From Sulfurovaceae bacterium (GTDB lineage: Bacteria > Campylobacterota > Campylobacteria > Campylobacterales > Sulfurovaceae), in assembly GCA_029933395.1 (NCBI GenBank), contig JAOZOG010000103.1, forward strand, positions 1 to 7,268: a stretch of DNA of 7,268 bases, written 5' to 3'. The notes below the pieces were generated by a model. It had not been told where the DNA came from. It saw nothing but the letters and a program-made list of their open reading frames with translations, and made no database searches. Made by a program: the position numbers and the translations under genes. Positions 6,304 through 7,268 of this stretch are shown here, in pieces. Every line of letters begins with the position of its first letter. The stretch's first letter is position 1.

Positions 6304-6318
6304 TTTTTTGGATAGAAT
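6304..6318 (+). promoter_or_regulatory. Probable promoter of tatB-tatC
   Basis: TTTTTTGGATAGAAT has the Campylobacterota RpoD layout: a T run ending in G at 6304-6310, then GA, then the -10 TAGAAT at 6313-6318. There is no clear -35. Transcription would begin near 6325, with a leader of about 30 nt to the tatB ATG. The leader carries GGAAGG (6344-6349), a good ribosome-binding site 6 nt from the start. Confidence 0.65.
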
Positions 6319-6355
6319 ACCGATAATTAATTCTTAACGATGCGGAAGGTTTGCC

Positions 6356-6799
6356 ATGTTTGGTTTGGGTTTTACCGAAATACTGCTGATAGCTGTTGTC
6401 GCTGTTCTTTTTCTTGGGCCGGAGAAACTTCCCGATGCGATGGTCCAGGTCGCCAAATTTATGAAAAGTGTCAAGAAAGCGATCAGTGATGCCAAAAGCA
6501 GTCTCGATGAAGAGATGAAGATTGCAGACCTCAAAGAGGAGGCACTCAGCTACAAAAAGCAGCTGGATGACGCTACAAATGAACTCGCAGGCTTCAAAAA
6601 TGTCGGCATCAACCCTATCGAAGATATCAATGAGGCGATTGGCAGCGCCAAAAAAAGCTTCTCCGAAGCAGCGCAGGAGGCCGAAAGCAGCACGATCGCT
6701 ACACAGGTAGAGCCCAAACAGGAAACTGTCACCTTCAAAAAGAAAAAGAAAAAATCGAAAAAAGATTCCCCAAAAGAGAACAAAGGCGGTGAAGCATAA
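6356..6799 (+). CDS. tatB: Sec-independent (Tat) protein translocase subunit TatB
   Basis: With TatC, TatB forms the receptor for twin-arginine signal peptides of folded proteins exported across the inner membrane. The 147-residue product has the standard layout. An N-out membrane helix (about 3-20) starts MFGLGFTEIL with the conserved Glu8 typical of TatB. A Gly-Pro hinge follows at 21-22 in LGPEKLPD, then an amphipathic helix (about 25-50), a charged helical region (50-110) and a flexible tail. The tail ends with a run of lysines (128-136, KKKKKKSKK). The stop overlaps the tatC start (TAATG), so the two are translated together at linked levels. The MFGLGFTE opening and the adjacent tatC favour TatB over TatA. 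No tatA is in the window; in this group it is often encoded elsewhere. Confidence 0.93.
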   Translation: MFGLGFTEILLIAVVAVLFLGPEKLPDAMVQVAKFMKSVKKAISDAKSSLDEEMKIADLKEEALSYKKQLDDATNELAGFKNVGINPIEDINEAIGSAKKSFSEAAQEAESSTIATQVEPKQETVTFKKKKKKSKKDSPKENKGGEA

Positions 6800-7268
6800 T
6801 GTTTGAGGATCTCAAACCACATCTCGCAGAGCTCAGAAAACGGCTTGGGATCTCTGTACTCTCCGTTTTTATCATGTTTGCTATTGCATTTGTCTTCCAC
6901 AACAGTATTCTGGGCTGGATCACCCAACCGCTCAATGATGCCCTGGTGCAGGTGGGGAAAATCGTCGAAAGCCGCGAAAAAGGAACCTGGAAAGTCAGCC
7001 ACCCCGGAGCGACAGATCAAAATATGAGTGTAGAGGCCAAACACTCTGACGACCTCCTGACAGACCATGCCCAAAGTGCCGAAACCCTCCATAGCTCCCT
7101 GAAAGAAGCAGCCACTGTCGCCGAAGACCCCCGACTCCAAACACTGCTGAGCAAAGCAGCTGCAGCTGCCCAGGAGTTGGCCCAAAACAGCAGAATCCTC
7201 CGCAATGCACTGGCCAAAGAGGAGAATCTCACCCGTGAAAATCTCAACAACAAACTTCGGGAGAAGAG
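6799..7268 (+). CDS. tatC: Tat translocase subunit TatC with an enlarged first periplasmic loop, 3' end outside the window
   Basis: TatC is the multi-span core of the twin-arginine translocase and reads the signal peptide. The 156 codons visible begin normally: the cytoplasmic signature HLAELRKRL (8-16), the first membrane helix (about 17-33), and WITQPLNDAL (40-49), matching the start of the first periplasmic loop. An ordinary TatC then reaches the conserved E-x-F-F block within roughly 25 residues. Here residues 50 to at least 156 form a long hydrophilic stretch rich in Ala, Glu, Gln, Leu and Asn, including SKAAAAAQELAQNS (118-131), which looks helical or coiled-coil. The reading frame stays open with codon use like its neighbours, so this is an insertion rather than a frameshift. 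The ATG shares a base with the tatB stop. The TatC identity is sound; the role of the insertion is unknown. Confidence 0.9.
   Translation, partial: MFEDLKPHLAELRKRLGISVLSVFIMFAIAFVFHNSILGWITQPLNDALVQVGKIVESREKGTWKVSHPGATDQNMSVEAKHSDDLLTDHAQSAETLHSSLKEAATVAEDPRLQTLLSKAAAAAQELAQNSRILRNALAKEENLTRENLNNKLREK

Noticed and set aside
6736..6766. A-rich tract in tatB as a programmed frameshift site making a TatB-TatC fusion
   Set aside because: No heptamer in the zero frame fits the A-AAA-AAG type (each AAA-AAG or AAA-AAA pair is preceded by C or G), and the -1 frame meets a TGA at 6790-6792 before the tatC start.
6550..7185. Open reading frame of 211 codons on the minus strand opposite the TatC insertion
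   Set aside because: Considered because the insertion is unusual. Its Cys/Phe/Ser-rich translation and long Phe run (the mirror of TatB lysines) look like an antisense by-product, while the plus frame continues from a clear TatC N-terminus.

Overview
The window looks like core chromosome of a Campylobacterota (epsilonproteobacterial) species, probably a free-living, Sulfurovum- or Sulfurimonas-like lineage rather than a host-adapted one. The evidence is the presence of hobA, a replication-initiation gene known from this group, inside the cluster rppH-lysC-hobA-holB-folP. From memory, the same neighbourhood occurs in Helicobacter pylori (around HP1228-HP1232) and Campylobacter jejuni. The balanced base composition is unlike the AT-rich pathogens. 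The genus is inference; the phylum-level call is fairly secure.

Minus-strand half (about 1-4980). A six-gene operon reads leftward from a promoter near 5046-5058: rppH (mRNA 5'-pyrophosphohydrolase), lysC (aspartokinase), hobA (DnaA-binding initiation factor), holB (clamp-loader delta prime), folP (dihydropteroate synthase) and a hotdog-fold thioesterase. Junctions are tight: the rppH stop directly abuts the lysC start, gaps of 5 and 9 nt follow lysC and holB, and ATGA overlaps link hobA-holB and folP-thioesterase, so translational coupling is likely. Downstream, after a 91-bp gap with its own candidate -10 elements, lies the 5' part of a gene for a small secreted protein, cut by the left edge.

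Plus-strand half (about 5074-7268). hemW, a radical-SAM heme chaperone, is transcribed divergently from rppH across a 93-bp gap with overlapping promoter elements. A 208-bp gap follows, holding an 87-bp imperfect palindrome with 16-bp perfect arms and a clear promoter for tatB-tatC. TatB is a normal single-span Tat component. TatC starts normally but carries more than 100 extra helix-prone residues in its first periplasmic loop and runs off the right edge still inside that insertion.

No mobile element, CRISPR array, rRNA or tRNA was seen. Most genes are conserved housekeeping functions. The points most worth checking are the TatC insertion, a strong Shine-Dalgarno site inside lysC placed to make a separate beta subunit, and the palindromic element between hemW and tatB.
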